Positions 1-9,882 are shown, counted from the first letter of the stretch. The stretch: DNA of 64,000 bases from Labrenzia sp. VG12 (GCF_002237595.1 NZ_CP022529.1:4680001-4744000); one strand, 5' to 3'. The notes: generated by a model not told the origin, from the letters alone. Translations and numbers: made by a program.

Positions 1-200
1 GCCGTGTTGCCTGCGCTGCCACCCGAGACGCGAACCGTCTGGCCCATCTTGTTGAACAGGCGCACGGCTTCATCGGTTTCGATCAGGCGCATGGACCCTT
101 TGATCAGGTTTTCCTGAAGCAGGAAATCCTCTTCCACATGGGCAAACACATCGCAGATGGCATTGCCGATGCAAAGGGCGTCAAATCTGGTTTCTGTCAT
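1..200 (-). CDS. PfkB-family kinase, adenosine-kinase-like (5' part only)
   Basis: The start codon is the ATG at 200 on the minus strand; the gene runs off the left edge, leaving about 66 residues. The N-terminus has the pattern GIGNAICDV and ends in GGSAGNT, the glycine-rich N-terminal signature of the ribokinase/PfkB fold that contacts the sugar moiety. The segment KGSMRLI between them is typical of alphaproteobacterial adenosine kinases, which phosphorylate adenosine to AMP in purine salvage. The second PfkB signature and the catalytic Asp lie outside the window, so substrate is inferred. It lies 35 nt downstream of pheA on the same strand. Confidence 0.8.
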   Translation of the reverse strand, partial: MTETRFDALCIGNAICDVFAHVEEDFLLQENLIKGSMRLIETDEAVRLFNKMGQTVRVSGGSAGNT

Positions 201-234
201 GAGATCCTCTGGTTTCGCCTTATGGCTGGCGGTG

Positions 235-1125
235 TCAGGAATGCGGGTTCGGGCGCAGGGCGCGGTTGGCTTCCGGTTCCTTGATCTTGTCGCGGAAGGG
301 GCTCGCCCGGTAGACGCCAAGCATGTTCAGTTCGGCACAGAAAAAGGCCAGTTCTTCCAGCGCGAGACCAACGGCCGGGTCTTCGGGGTGGCCCTCGACA
401 TCGGCATAGAACATGGAGGCGAAAAACTGTCCTTCCAGCTGGTAGGATTCCAGTTTTGTCATGTTCACCCCGTTGGTCGCAAATCCTCCAAGGGCCTTGT
501 AGAGCGCGGCCGGAACGTTGCGGACCCGGAAGATGAAGGTGGTGATGACCGGCTGACCATTGTGCGCGGCCTCCATCTTATCGCGCGAGAGGATAACAAA
601 GCGTGTCGTGTTGTGCGCTTCGTCCTCCACATCCCGGCGCAGGATATCGAGATCGTAGATTTCAGCGGCCATTTCCGGTGCAAGGGCGGCGACGCTGGCG
701 TCCCCCAGCTCCGCAACCTGCCGTGCGGACCCGGCCGTGTCGCCGCCAACGACAGCCGTCAGGCCCAGCTCTCGGATAACGTTGCGGCACTGGCCGAGCG
801 CGTGGACGTGGCTCTGGACCTTTTTCAGTCCTTCCACGGTCGCGCCTCTTGGTGCCATCAGCTGAAACCGGATCGGCATGAAGTATTCGCCGATAATGTG
901 CAGGCCGGACTTTGGCAGAAGGTGATGGATGTCGGCGACGCGGCCTGCGACCGAGTTCTCGATCGGGATCATGGCAAGATCAGCCGTCCCGTCCGCCATG
1001 GCCGAGAAGCAGTCTTCGAAGGTTGCGCAGGGAATGGCTTCATAGTCGGGATAGACGCTCCGGCAGGCCATATGCGAATTGGCCCCGGTTTCGCCCTGAA
1101 ATACAATTCTTTTTCTATCGCTCAT
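235..1125 (-). CDS. pheA: Prephenate dehydratase
   Basis: 296 aa, cytoplasmic. Converts prephenate to phenylpyruvate in phenylalanine synthesis. It is the stand-alone type, with no chorismate mutase domain. The N-terminal periplasmic-binding-like catalytic domain begins VFQGETGANSH and carries the catalytic HNTTRFVIL motif (the TRF triad). A C-terminal ACT regulatory domain follows, with KLESYQ where enterobacterial P-proteins have ESRP, a substitution common in alphaproteobacteria. The ATG at 1125 is preferred over an in-frame upstream ATG at 1152 because homologues start at MSDRKRIVFQGE. Feedback inhibition by Phe through the ACT domain is the family rule. Confidence 0.95.
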   Translation of the reverse strand: MSDRKRIVFQGETGANSHMACRSVYPDYEAIPCATFEDCFSAMADGTADLAMIPIENSVAGRVADIHHLLPKSGLHIIGEYFMPIRFQLMAPRGATVEGLKKVQSHVHALGQCRNVIRELGLTAVVGGDTAGSARQVAELGDASVAALAPEMAAEIYDLDILRRDVEDEAHNTTRFVILSRDKMEAAHNGQPVITTFIFRVRNVPAALYKALGGFATNGVNMTKLESYQLEGQFFASMFYADVEGHPEDPAVGLALEELAFFCAELNMLGVYRASPFRDKIKEPEANRALRPNPHS

Positions 1126-1476
1126 AGTGTCTTCCGCCCTGCGGCAATCCATTGTTGTCGGGACGTTCCGTTACACGGCGCGGTTTGTCCAGGCACAGAT
1201 GTTGCCCGCAAATCGGGCGAATCGCCCTCATCGAGGACGATGTGTTTGTGTCCGGTCACACCGTTGGATTTGCCGCCAACGAAGCTTCCCTGAGGCTGAA
1301 CGGAGCTGCCGGAACGAAAAAAACACCTGCCGCGTCCGTTTGTCGTATCAGATGCCCTTTTAAAGCTATGGACAGCAAGGTCAAAAAATTTGTAGGTTCC
1401 GGCAAATTTCGAAAAGCTGATAGGGCCTGCAGCAGTTCTGCGGGCCCGGACGCGTATGAGCTTGGAGCCGGAGAGA

Positions 1477-2028
1477 ATGGATTCGTTCACGTTGAACAAG
1501 ATCGCAGGTGCGGTCCTTGGGGTTCTTATTTTGGTGATGGGTGTCGCTTGGATGTCCGACATCATCTTTCACCCGACGATCCCCGGCAAACCGGGCTACG
1601 AAATCGTCGTTGCCTCCGCTGAAGACAGCACGTCTACAGTGCAGGCCGAACCGGATGTGGTTCCCATTTCCGAGCGCCTGCTCGCAGCGGCCGCCTCTGA
1701 CGGTGAAAAGGCGGCCAAGAAATGCGCGGCATGTCACACCTTTGATGCAGGTGGCGCCAACAAGGTTGGCCCGGCCCTCTATGACATCGTCGGCCGCAAA
1801 CCGGGTGGCCATGAAGGCTTCGGCTATTCCAGCGCCATGACCGCGTACGGTGAAGAAAATCCCGAGTGGACCTACGAGAGCCTGGACAACTTCCTTGCGG
1901 CTCCGAAGAAATACATCTCCGGAACCACGATGGGTTTTGCCGGTATCCGCAAGCCGCAAGAACGTGCTGACCTGATTGCTTATCTCCGGGAGCAGTCTGC
2001 CGCGCCGAAACCGCTACCGGCAGAATAA
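1477..2028 (+). CDS. Membrane-anchored cytochrome c (CycM type)
   Basis: 183 aa. One N-terminal membrane anchor (about residues 7-27) is followed by a flexible periplasmic linker and a class I cytochrome c domain. The heme motif CAACH is at residues 83-87 and the probable axial Met is M152 in TTMGFAGIRKP. This matches the CycM/c552 family, which shuttles electrons from the bc1 complex to the aa3 oxidase while tethered to the inner membrane. Start: the ATG at 1477 has GGAGAG close upstream; an in-frame ATG at 1456 would add seven residues without an obvious RBS. It is divergent from pheA and followed by a strong terminator. Confidence 0.93.
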   Translation: MDSFTLNKIAGAVLGVLILVMGVAWMSDIIFHPTIPGKPGYEIVVASAEDSTSTVQAEPDVVPISERLLAAAASDGEKAAKKCAACHTFDAGGANKVGPALYDIVGRKPGGHEGFGYSSAMTAYGEENPEWTYESLDNFLAAPKKYISGTTMGFAGIRKPQERADLIAYLREQSAAPKPLPAE

Positions 2029-2065
2029 ATCGCTGCTGGCAGCGCCAGACATTTGAATTGTAGAG

Positions 2066-2095
2066 AAGCCGGGTGAGAAACCCGGCTTTTTTATT
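2066..2095 (+). terminator. Rho-independent terminator after the cytochrome c gene
   Basis: A perfect 9-bp stem AAGCCGGGT / ACCCGGCTT with a 5-nt GAGAA loop, followed by TTTTATTT. Confidence 0.93.
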
Positions 2096-2170
2096 TGATT
2101 TATAAGAAAAATTAACAAATCTTACGTTACGTAGTGCCGACGAATGCGGGCAAGGTCGGGCTAGGACCGT

Positions 2171-3604
2171 ATGGGCATCAATCTGTCGCGGAGTGCATTT
2201 TCGAAGTCGAATGGAACGTGGGTCGCGTCCGTTGTCGCCGCCGTCTGCTTCCTGGCCGGCATTGCCGTGACCGCCCATGTCGGACAGCTGGTTCGCAACG
2301 AACTGATTTCCCAGCACAAACGCGAGGCCATCGCCAGCCTGTCCGAGGCCCGGGCGCGCCTGGAAGGCGAAATCAGCCGCACCGTGGCGCACGGACTGGG
2401 CATCCGGTCCTACGTCACCCAGTTTGTCGATGCCCCGTTCAACATGGATGACTATCAGGGGATCGCGACGGAGCTGATCGAGGAAAACCCTTCCATCCGC
2501 TCGATCGGGCTGGCGCCCAACAACATCTTGCGCGCTGTCTTTCCGTTTGAACCCAACCAGTCCGCCATCGGCCTGAACTACCGGATGAACACGGCCCAGT
2601 GGCCGGCAATCCGTGAGGCGATGATGAGCCGGGAAGTCGTGATCGCGGGGCCGCTGGAACTCGTTCAGGGCGGCCGTGCGCTTCTGATCCGTATTCCGAT
2701 CTTCACGGCCACCATCCCGGGACAGCCGATCGAGGAGCGCAGCTACTGGGGAGTGGCAACGCTGGTCCTTGATCAGCAGGGCATGCTCAGCTCCGCAGGC
2801 ATCACGGATGTCATCAACGGCATCCGGATCGGCGTGGTCAACAAGAATACGGTCGACAACGACAAGCTGATCATGGGCAGCGCCTCGCTGTTCAACAAGG
2901 ATCACGTGTCGCTGCCCTTGCACCTGCCGGGCGGCCTGGACTGGGACCTGATCGGCTATCCGGAAACCGGCTGGTCCAGCGCCGGCAACCAGGTCTGGAT
3001 CACGCAGCTGGTCGGCAGCCTGATCTCTCTCGTCTTCGGTGCGATGGCCTTTCTGCTGATCAGCGAGGTCTACAAGGTCCGGTCGATGGCCCTGCACGAT
3101 CCGCTGACGGGCCTGGCAAACCGGCGTCTGCTGGAAGATCGCATGCACCAGCTGGCTGCCATGTGTGAACGTTCCGGAGCGGGATTCGAGATTTTCTACG
3201 TCGACCTGGATGCCTTCAAGCCGGTCAACGACAATTACGGACATGCGGTTGGCGACCAGCTGCTGATCGAAGTCGGGCAGCGGCTGCAGAACCAGGTCCG
3301 GCAGACCGATACGGTTGCCCGCGTCGGCGGAGACGAATTCATCGTGCTGACGCCCGGCAACATGCGTCGGCAGGAAAAGGAAACGTTTCTGCATCGGCTG
3401 GGTGAGAAAGTGGCCCAGGTGTTTGAATATTCCGGAGCCCGCATTGACGTGAAGGCCAGTATCGGCTCGGCCAGTTATCCGGGCGATGCCGCCTCCGTGG
3501 AGGATTTGCTCAGGGTTGCTGACGGCAGAATGTATGCCCAGAAGGCAAAATCTAAGCAGAATTCACAGGAACTTCCTTCCAAAGGTCTTCCCCAGACGGG
3601 TTAA
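2171..3604 (+). CDS. Membrane diguanylate cyclase with periplasmic CHASE-type sensor
   Basis: 477 aa. Predicted to make cyclic di-GMP from two GTP. The order is: N-terminal TM helix (about residues 16-38), a roughly 230-residue extracytoplasmic region resembling a CHASE domain, a second TM helix (about 280-300), then a GGDEF domain. The active-site GGDEF is at residues 386-390 and is intact. The inhibitory I-site RxxD (RQTD, residues 377-380) is exactly five residues upstream, so product feedback is likely. No EAL or HD-GYP domain is present. AGGA precedes the ATG. The ligand of the sensor cannot be read from the sequence. Confidence 0.92.
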   Translation: MGINLSRSAFSKSNGTWVASVVAAVCFLAGIAVTAHVGQLVRNELISQHKREAIASLSEARARLEGEISRTVAHGLGIRSYVTQFVDAPFNMDDYQGIATELIEENPSIRSIGLAPNNILRAVFPFEPNQSAIGLNYRMNTAQWPAIREAMMSREVVIAGPLELVQGGRALLIRIPIFTATIPGQPIEERSYWGVATLVLDQQGMLSSAGITDVINGIRIGVVNKNTVDNDKLIMGSASLFNKDHVSLPLHLPGGLDWDLIGYPETGWSSAGNQVWITQLVGSLISLVFGAMAFLLISEVYKVRSMALHDPLTGLANRRLLEDRMHQLAAMCERSGAGFEIFYVDLDAFKPVNDNYGHAVGDQLLIEVGQRLQNQVRQTDTVARVGGDEFIVLTPGNMRRQEKETFLHRLGEKVAQVFEYSGARIDVKASIGSASYPGDAASVEDLLRVADGRMYAQKAKSKQNSQELPSKGLPQTG

Positions 3605-3715
3605 ATTTCTGTCATCTCGACAACCAGCAGGTGACGCGAGGCCACCTCGTCCCTACACTGTTTCCTCATAGCCCGCTGATTTGGGGCACTGGAACCGGAA
3701 GGGACGGAGAAGCCG

Positions 3716-5596
3716 ATGGTGTTCACATGGCGTTTTTGCAGGCAGGCGACAGCCGGCCTCCTGCTGGCAGGTCTTGTGTCGACGACGGGAGCGGCCCTCG
3801 CTCCGGTTCAGGCCGAGGAGCCTGAATGGCAACACGCCTCCGCGCTGAACGGAACACCCAAATACGGCCCTGACGTCGAACATTTCGACTATGTGAACCC
3901 GGCAGCCCCGAAGGGCGGTTCCGTCCGCCTCGCAAGCAGCGGTGGGTTCGACACCTTCAACTTCCTGCCGCCGAAAGGCAGCAGGGCACCGGGCATCGAC
4001 CTGATCTATGAGAGCCTCATGGAAGCGTCGCTGGATGAAGAAACCATCAGTGCGGCCTATGGTGTGCTCGCCGATGGCTTACGTTATCCGGAAGACTATT
4101 CTTGGGTGGAGTACCGGTTGAACCCGGATGCCAAATGGCATGACGGCAAGCCCGTCACCGCTGAAGACGTGATCTGGTCGTTTGAAAAATCGATCGAACT
4201 CGATCCGCAACGCAAGTTCTATTTCCAGAATGTCGTCAAAAGCGAGATTGTCGGTGACCGGACCGTCCGTTTCACCTTTGACGTCAGTGGCAACCGGGAG
4301 CTGCCCAAGATCATGGGGCAATTGCTGATCCTGCCGAAACACTGGTGGGAAGGCACGGACGAGGCCGGCAAGCCGCGCGACATCTCCAGCACGACGCTCG
4401 AACCTCCACTTGGGTCCGGGCCGTACCGTCTCAAGAGTTTTTCCCCCAACCGCCAGGTCGTTTACGAGCGGGTCGAGGACTACTGGGGCAAGGATCTGCC
4501 GATCCGGGTCGGCACCAACAACATCGATGAAATCCGCTATGTGTCCTTCCTGGATGACGCCGTCCAGTTCGAGGCCTTCAAGGGGGATCAATACGACTTT
4601 CATGTGGAGCGAAGCTCGAGCCAGTGGGCCAAACGGTACAATTTCCCGGCTGTTAAAGATGGCCGGGTGGTCAAGGAAATCTTCCCGGACCGGTCACGCG
4701 GAGTGATGCAGGGCTTCTTCTTGAATCTGCGGCGCGACAAGTTCCAGGACCCCCTGGTCCGCCGCGCCTTGAACTATGCCTATGATTTCGAAACCACCAA
4801 CGAGATCGTTTCGGCCAATCTCCTGAAACGCGTGAACTCCTACTTCTCGGGCACCGAACTGGCTTCGTCCGGTTTGCCAGAGGGCAAGGAATTGGAAATC
4901 CTGGAGGAAGTGCGTGACCTCGTGCCGCCGGAAGTCTTCACCGAGGAATACACCAATCCGATCGGCGGTTCGCCGGAAAATGTGCGGGCCAACCTGCGCG
5001 AGGCGGTGAAACTGCTGCGTCAGGCGGGCTTCGAGCTGAAGGATCGCAAGATGATCGATCCGAAGACCGGCGAACAGTTCACGATTGAATTTCTCTACCG
5101 GGACAAGGCCAGCGAACGGACCTTGCTGCCCTATTCCAAGAACCTGGAAGCCATCGGCATCAAGCCCGTTCTGCGCCTGGTCGATACCTCGCAATTCATC
5201 AACCGGATCCGCAGCAGGGATTTCGATACGACGGTGCTTGCCATTGGACAAAGCCTGTCTCCGGGCAATGAACAACGCGAATACTGGGGCTCTGAATCGG
5301 CCGACAATGCCAGCTCCGCCAATTATGCCGGCATCAAGAACCCGGCCATCGACAAGCTGATCGACAAGGTGATCTTTGCCGAAGATCGCGAGACGCTTGT
5401 CGCGGCCACCCATGCGCTCGACCGGGTGCTTCTGTGGAACCATTATGTGGTGCCGCAATTCTATGTCGACGAGACGCGCACGGCGCGCTGGAACCGCTTC
5501 GGCCATCCGGAAAAGATGCCGGAATACAGCACCGGGTTCCCGACAATCTGGTGGTATGACGCCGACAAGGCCGCTGCAACGGAGGCGATCAAATGA
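3716..5596 (+). CDS. yejA: Peptide ABC transporter substrate-binding protein 1 (YejA-like)
   Basis: 626 aa, family 5 solute-binding protein. A Sec-type signal peptide (about residues 1-34, ending near PVQA) exports it to the periplasm. Family features include the early segment FDYVNPAAPKGG and a long two-lobed body. Together with the permeases and ATPase downstream it should import oligopeptides; E. coli Yej also imports the peptide antibiotic microcin C. GGAG precedes the ATG at 3716. It overlaps the next gene by 4 nt (ATGA) and is clearly paralogous to it. First gene of a five-gene operon; the 111-nt gap upstream should hold the promoter. Confidence 0.9.
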   Translation: MVFTWRFCRQATAGLLLAGLVSTTGAALAPVQAEEPEWQHASALNGTPKYGPDVEHFDYVNPAAPKGGSVRLASSGGFDTFNFLPPKGSRAPGIDLIYESLMEASLDEETISAAYGVLADGLRYPEDYSWVEYRLNPDAKWHDGKPVTAEDVIWSFEKSIELDPQRKFYFQNVVKSEIVGDRTVRFTFDVSGNRELPKIMGQLLILPKHWWEGTDEAGKPRDISSTTLEPPLGSGPYRLKSFSPNRQVVYERVEDYWGKDLPIRVGTNNIDEIRYVSFLDDAVQFEAFKGDQYDFHVERSSSQWAKRYNFPAVKDGRVVKEIFPDRSRGVMQGFFLNLRRDKFQDPLVRRALNYAYDFETTNEIVSANLLKRVNSYFSGTELASSGLPEGKELEILEEVRDLVPPEVFTEEYTNPIGGSPENVRANLREAVKLLRQAGFELKDRKMIDPKTGEQFTIEFLYRDKASERTLLPYSKNLEAIGIKPVLRLVDTSQFINRIRSRDFDTTVLAIGQSLSPGNEQREYWGSESADNASSANYAGIKNPAIDKLIDKVIFAEDRETLVAATHALDRVLLWNHYVVPQFYVDETRTARWNRFGHPEKMPEYSTGFPTIWWYDADKAAATEAIK

Positions 5597-7479
5597 GCAA
5601 GCGCGTGTCGCCCTCCCGCAGGCAGGTCCTGAAGCTGAGTGGAGCGGCAGCACTTGCCGCATCCGTTCCCGGGCTGCCGCGTCCCGCTTTTGCCCAGGAG
5701 GCTCCGGATGCACGCCACGGTCTGTCGGTCTTCGGCGATCTGAAATACGCTCCGGATTTTTCGCATTTCGACTACGTCAATCCGGAGGCGCCCAAGGGCG
5801 GCACATTCTCCTTCCAGGCGCCTTACTGGTACTTCAATCAGAACGTCCAGACCTACAACACCTTCAATTCCTTCATATTGAAGGGCGACGCGCCGCCGCG
5901 CATGGAATTGTGTTTCGACACGCTGATGGTGCGCGCCTGGGACGAGGCCGATGCGGTTTACGGTCTTGTTGCCGAGACCGTCGAGGTTTCGGAAGATGGC
6001 AATGTCTTCACCTTCAATCTGCGGCCGGAGGCCCGGTTTCACGACGGCTCCAAGCTGACGGCGGAAGATGTCGCTTTCTCCATCCTGCTGCTCAAGGCGG
6101 ACGGTCACCCGCTGCTGAGCCAGCCACTGGCTGTCCTGAAAGACGTGGTGGTGCTCGGAGAATACCGTGTTGCGCTGCATTTTGATGGGACCCAGGCCCG
6201 CAATTTCCCGCTTGCCGTTGCAGCCGGTTATCCGATCTTCTCCAAGCGCTATTACACCGCCTACGACTTCAAGCAATCCACGCTGACCCCGCCGCTGTCC
6301 TCCGGCCCCTACAAGGTTGGAAAACACGCCATCGGTCGCTATGTCGAATATCACCGTGTGGAGAACTACTGGGCAAAGGACCTCGCCGTCGCCAGGGGAC
6401 GGTTCAACTTCGCATCTGTGCGGGTGGAGTTCTTCCGTGAGCGCCAGATCGCCTTTGAAGCCTTCAAGAAGGGCGATGTCTTTTACCGGGAGGAATTCAC
6501 TTCCAAGAACTGGGCGACGGAGTACAACTTCCCGGCGGTGGAAGATGGCCGTGTCGTACGCCGGGAGTTTCCGGACGGACGCCCCTCGGGCGCCCAGGGC
6601 TGGTTCATCAACACGCGCCGGGACAAGTTCAAGGATCCGCGGGTCCGCGAAGCTCTTGGGTACGCCTTCGATTTCGAATGGTCCAACAAGACGCTGTTCT
6701 ACGGTCTTTACGAGCGCACCGCCTCCTTCTTTGAAAACTCGGACATGAAGGCGGAAGGCACGCCCTCCGTGGCGGAGCTGGCGCTTCTGGAACCGTTCCG
6801 CGAAGACCTGCCGGAAGCCGTCTTTGGCGAGGCGATCATACCGCCTGTCAGCGACGGATCCGGCAATGACCGGAACTTGTTGCGCAAGGCCAATGAGCTG
6901 CTGACGGCTGCCGGTTACAAGCGCGAGGGGGCCGGACTGGTCGGTCCGGACGGCAAGCCGCTGGTCATCGAGTTTTTGAACAACACGGTCGCGTTCGAGC
7001 GGATCGTCAATCCCCTGATCAAGAACCTGGAACGGCTCGGCATTCAGGCCAGCCTGCGCATTGTCGACCCGGCCCAGTACCAGTCGCGCCTCAATGACTA
7101 TGACTTCGACATTGCCAGTCGCCGCTATTCCCTGTCGCCGACCCTGTCGGACACGATCCGGGAAATGTGGGGCTCGAAGGCGGCGGCGACACCCGGCACC
7201 TACAACACGGCGGGCATTTCCAGTCCCGTGGTCGATGCCCTGATCGACAAGGCGATTGCGGCGGAAACGCGCGAGGAAATGAACACCGCCGCGCGGGCGC
7301 TCGATCGGGTGCTGCGGGCCGGCTATTACTGGATCCCGCAATGGTACAAGAGCATCCATACGGTTGCCCTGTGGGATGTCTATGGCTACCCGCAGGAAAC
7401 GCCGCGCTATTTCTTCCCCGTCGAGGAACTCTGGTGGATAGAAGCCGAAAAGGCGGAAAAACTCGGTAAAGCCGGCTAA
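5593..7479 (+). CDS. Peptide ABC transporter substrate-binding protein 2 (YejA-like, Tat-exported)
   Basis: 628 aa. A second family 5 binding protein sharing the FDYVNPEAPKGG segment and the EYNFPAVxDGRVV segment with its neighbour, so the pair arose by tandem duplication. Unlike the first copy it begins with a twin-arginine signal (SRRQVLKLSG, followed by a hydrophobic stretch and AFA cleavage region), so it is predicted to be folded before export. Its start ATG overlaps the stop of the upstream gene, implying translational coupling. The two proteins probably share one permease with different ligand ranges. Confidence 0.9.
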   Translation: MSKRVSPSRRQVLKLSGAAALAASVPGLPRPAFAQEAPDARHGLSVFGDLKYAPDFSHFDYVNPEAPKGGTFSFQAPYWYFNQNVQTYNTFNSFILKGDAPPRMELCFDTLMVRAWDEADAVYGLVAETVEVSEDGNVFTFNLRPEARFHDGSKLTAEDVAFSILLLKADGHPLLSQPLAVLKDVVVLGEYRVALHFDGTQARNFPLAVAAGYPIFSKRYYTAYDFKQSTLTPPLSSGPYKVGKHAIGRYVEYHRVENYWAKDLAVARGRFNFASVRVEFFRERQIAFEAFKKGDVFYREEFTSKNWATEYNFPAVEDGRVVRREFPDGRPSGAQGWFINTRRDKFKDPRVREALGYAFDFEWSNKTLFYGLYERTASFFENSDMKAEGTPSVAELALLEPFREDLPEAVFGEAIIPPVSDGSGNDRNLLRKANELLTAAGYKREGAGLVGPDGKPLVIEFLNNTVAFERIVNPLIKNLERLGIQASLRIVDPAQYQSRLNDYDFDIASRRYSLSPTLSDTIREMWGSKAAATPGTYNTAGISSPVVDALIDKAIAAETREEMNTAARALDRVLRAGYYWIPQWYKSIHTVALWDVYGYPQETPRYFFPVEELWWIEAEKAEKLGKAG

Positions 7480-7558
7480 CTTGAACCGCGACGGTCCCAA
7501 AAGCGACACCTTCGGCCCGCAACAGAAGGCCAGACAATAAAGGGAATGCACGAACTCC

Positions 7559-8683
7559 ATGGGCGCCTATATTCTTCGCCGCTTGCTGCTGATGATACCG
7601 ACCCTGGTCGGGATCATGGCCATCAATTTCGTCATCATCCAATTTGCCCCTGGCGGACCGGTGGAGCGCGTGATCGCGCAGCTGCAGGGAACGGATGTTT
7701 CTGCAACGTCACGGATCAGCGGTGGCGGCGGCGACATGCTGGGGGCCGGCAACGATGCCTCTGGCGGCAGCGGCGCGGCGTCGGCGGACAGCGTCACCTC
7801 CAAGTATCGCGGCGCCCAGGGCCTCGACCCGGAATTCATCAAGGAGCTGGAAGCCCAGTTCGGCTTTGACAAGCCACCGCTGGAACGGTTCCTGAAGATG
7901 CTGGGCGACTATGCCCGTTTCGACTTCGGCGAGAGTTACTTCAGGGACATCAAGATCATCGATCTGATCAAGGAGAAGCTGCCGGTCTCGATTTCACTCG
8001 GCCTCTGGATGACACTGATTTCCTACGTGGTGTCGATCCCGCTCGGGATCCGCAAGGCGGTGTCCGACGGCTCCCGGTTTGATGTCTGGACCTCCGGCGT
8101 GATCGTGGTCGCCTATGCCATCCCCGGGTTCCTGTTCGCGGTGCTGCTGATCGTTCTTTTTGCCGGTGGCTCCTTCTGGGACATCTTCCCCTTGCGCGGC
8201 CTCGTCTCCGACAACTGGGAGGAACTTTCCTGGCCGGCCCGGATTGCCGACTATTTCTGGCACATGACCCTGCCCCTGACGGCCATGGTGCTTTCCGCCT
8301 TCGCCACCACGACACTGCTGACGAAAAACTCGTTCCTGGACGAGATCCGGAAGCAATATGTCATTACGGCCAGGGCCAAGGGCCTGAACGAGCGACAGGT
8401 GCTTTATGGTCACGTCTTCCGCAATGCCATGCTGATCGTTGTGGCCGGCTTTCCGGGCGCCTTCATCTCCTCCTTCTTCGCCGGTGCATTGCTGATCGAG
8501 ACGATTTTCTCGCTCGACGGCCTTGGTCTGCTCGGCTTTGAATCGGTGATCAACCGGGACTATGCGGTGGTCTTCGCGACCGTCTACATCTTCGGGCTTA
8601 TGGGCCTGCTGGTCAGCCTGATATCCGATCTGACCTACACCTGGATCGATCCCAGGATCGATTTCGAAAGCCGGGAGGTCTGA
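7559..8683 (+). CDS. yejB: Peptide ABC transporter permease (YejB-like)
   Basis: 374 aa, DppB/OppB-type inner-membrane permease. It starts with the typical cytoplasmic plus TM1 segment (ILRRLLLMIPTLVGI) and the FAPGGPVE motif, then a periplasmic insertion of about 90 residues rich in Gly/Ser, then five more helices. The EAA loop that docks the ATPase is at TARAKGLNERQVLYGHVFRN. Forms a heterodimeric channel with the next gene. The 79-nt gap from the preceding gene contains no terminator, so it belongs to the same operon. Confidence 0.93.
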   Translation: MGAYILRRLLLMIPTLVGIMAINFVIIQFAPGGPVERVIAQLQGTDVSATSRISGGGGDMLGAGNDASGGSGAASADSVTSKYRGAQGLDPEFIKELEAQFGFDKPPLERFLKMLGDYARFDFGESYFRDIKIIDLIKEKLPVSISLGLWMTLISYVVSIPLGIRKAVSDGSRFDVWTSGVIVVAYAIPGFLFAVLLIVLFAGGSFWDIFPLRGLVSDNWEELSWPARIADYFWHMTLPLTAMVLSAFATTTLLTKNSFLDEIRKQYVITARAKGLNERQVLYGHVFRNAMLIVVAGFPGAFISSFFAGALLIETIFSLDGLGLLGFESVINRDYAVVFATVYIFGLMGLLVSLISDLTYTWIDPRIDFESREV

Positions 8684-8687
8684 GACA

Positions 8688-9872
8688 ATGGATTCCCGAC
8701 TGAGCAAAGACATGGAAGCGGCCGGATACGACCTGCTCAACCCGCTTCCGGAGGAAACGGCGCCACCGCCGAAGAAAATGCGCCTGTCGCCCATCAACCA
8801 GCGCCGTCTCGCCAACTTCAAGGCCAACAGGCGTGGCTACTGGTCGCTCTGGATCTTCCTGGTCCTGTTCGTGCTGGCCATGTTCGCTGAATTCATCGCC
8901 AATGACCGGCCGATCCTGGTGTCCTACAAGGGCGAGCTTCTGTTGCCGGTCCTGGTCGACTACCCGGAGGAAAAGTTTGGCGGTTTCCTGGCCGTGACCA
9001 ACTACAAGGATTCCTTCATTCGGGAGGAAATCAACGAACATGGCTGGATGCTCTGGCCGCCGGTCCGATATTCCTACACGTCCCGCAACCTGAACCCGCC
9101 GACGCCGGTGCCCTCGCAACCGTCCTGGATGCTTTCCAAGGAGGAACGCTGCGTGCGCTATCCGGAAGGGGCCAACGATCCGGGCTGCATCATGGGCAAC
9201 TGGAACTGGCTCGGCACAGACGACCAGGCCCGCGATGTCTTTGCCCGGCTGCTCTACGGCTTCCGCATTTCCGTCCTGTTTGGTCTTGCCCTGACACTGG
9301 CGTCCTCCGTGATCGGCATCGCCGCCGGCGCGGTGCAGGGTTACTATGGTGGCTGGACCGATCTCCTGTTCCAGCGTTTCATCGAAATCTGGACAGCCGT
9401 TCCAACGCTCTACCTGATCCTGATCGTGTCCTCGTTCCTGGTGCCCGGGTTCTGGACGCTGTTCTCGATCCTGCTGGCCTTTTCCTGGGTGTCCCTGGTC
9501 GGGGTCGTGCGCGCGGAATTCCTGCGCGGCAGGAACTTTGAGTATATCTCCGCCGCAAGGGCGCTGGGTGTTTCCAACAAGGTGATCATGTGGCGCCATC
9601 TTTTGCCCAATGCCATGGTGGCAACGCTGACCTTCATGCCCTTCATCCTGAATGGTTCGATCTCGACCCTGACGGCGCTGGACTTCCTGGGCTTCGGATT
9701 GCCGCCGGGCTCTGCGTCTCTCGGAGAGCTGCTCGCCCAGGGCAAGAACAATCTTCAGGCCCCCTGGCTTGGCATTACCGGCTTTGTCGTGATCTCGCTG
9801 ATGCTCAGCCTGCTGATCTTCATCGGCGAAGCCGTGCGGGATGCCTTTGATCCACGCAAGAGCCTTGGGTGA
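8688..9872 (+). CDS. yejE: Peptide ABC transporter permease (YejE-like)
   Basis: 394 aa, DppC/OppC-type permease. It has a long cytoplasmic N-terminus (about 50 residues), TM1 (about 51-70), a large periplasmic loop of about 120 residues with LGTDDQARDVFARLLYG (typical OppC signature), and a cluster of helices with the EAA loop SAARALGVSNKVIMWRHLLP. It starts 5 nt after yejB. The long periplasmic loop and the 380-400 aa length are what separate YejE from ordinary DppC (about 300 aa). Confidence 0.93.
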   Translation: MDSRLSKDMEAAGYDLLNPLPEETAPPPKKMRLSPINQRRLANFKANRRGYWSLWIFLVLFVLAMFAEFIANDRPILVSYKGELLLPVLVDYPEEKFGGFLAVTNYKDSFIREEINEHGWMLWPPVRYSYTSRNLNPPTPVPSQPSWMLSKEERCVRYPEGANDPGCIMGNWNWLGTDDQARDVFARLLYGFRISVLFGLALTLASSVIGIAAGAVQGYYGGWTDLLFQRFIEIWTAVPTLYLILIVSSFLVPGFWTLFSILLAFSWVSLVGVVRAEFLRGRNFEYISAARALGVSNKVIMWRHLLPNAMVATLTFMPFILNGSISTLTALDFLGFGLPPGSASLGELLAQGKNNLQAPWLGITGFVVISLMLSLLIFIGEAVRDAFDPRKSLG

Positions 9873-9882
9873 GGACAACAAC

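Noticed and set aside
157..1293. Long plus-strand ORF (378 aa) over pheA
   Set aside because: It is the antisense shadow of pheA, which has catalytic motifs and correct length; the plus-strand translation shows no domain.
5461..7560. 699-codon minus-strand ORF opposite the second binding protein
   Set aside because: Shadow of a clearly coding plus-strand gene with a Tat signal; no recognisable domain on the minus strand.
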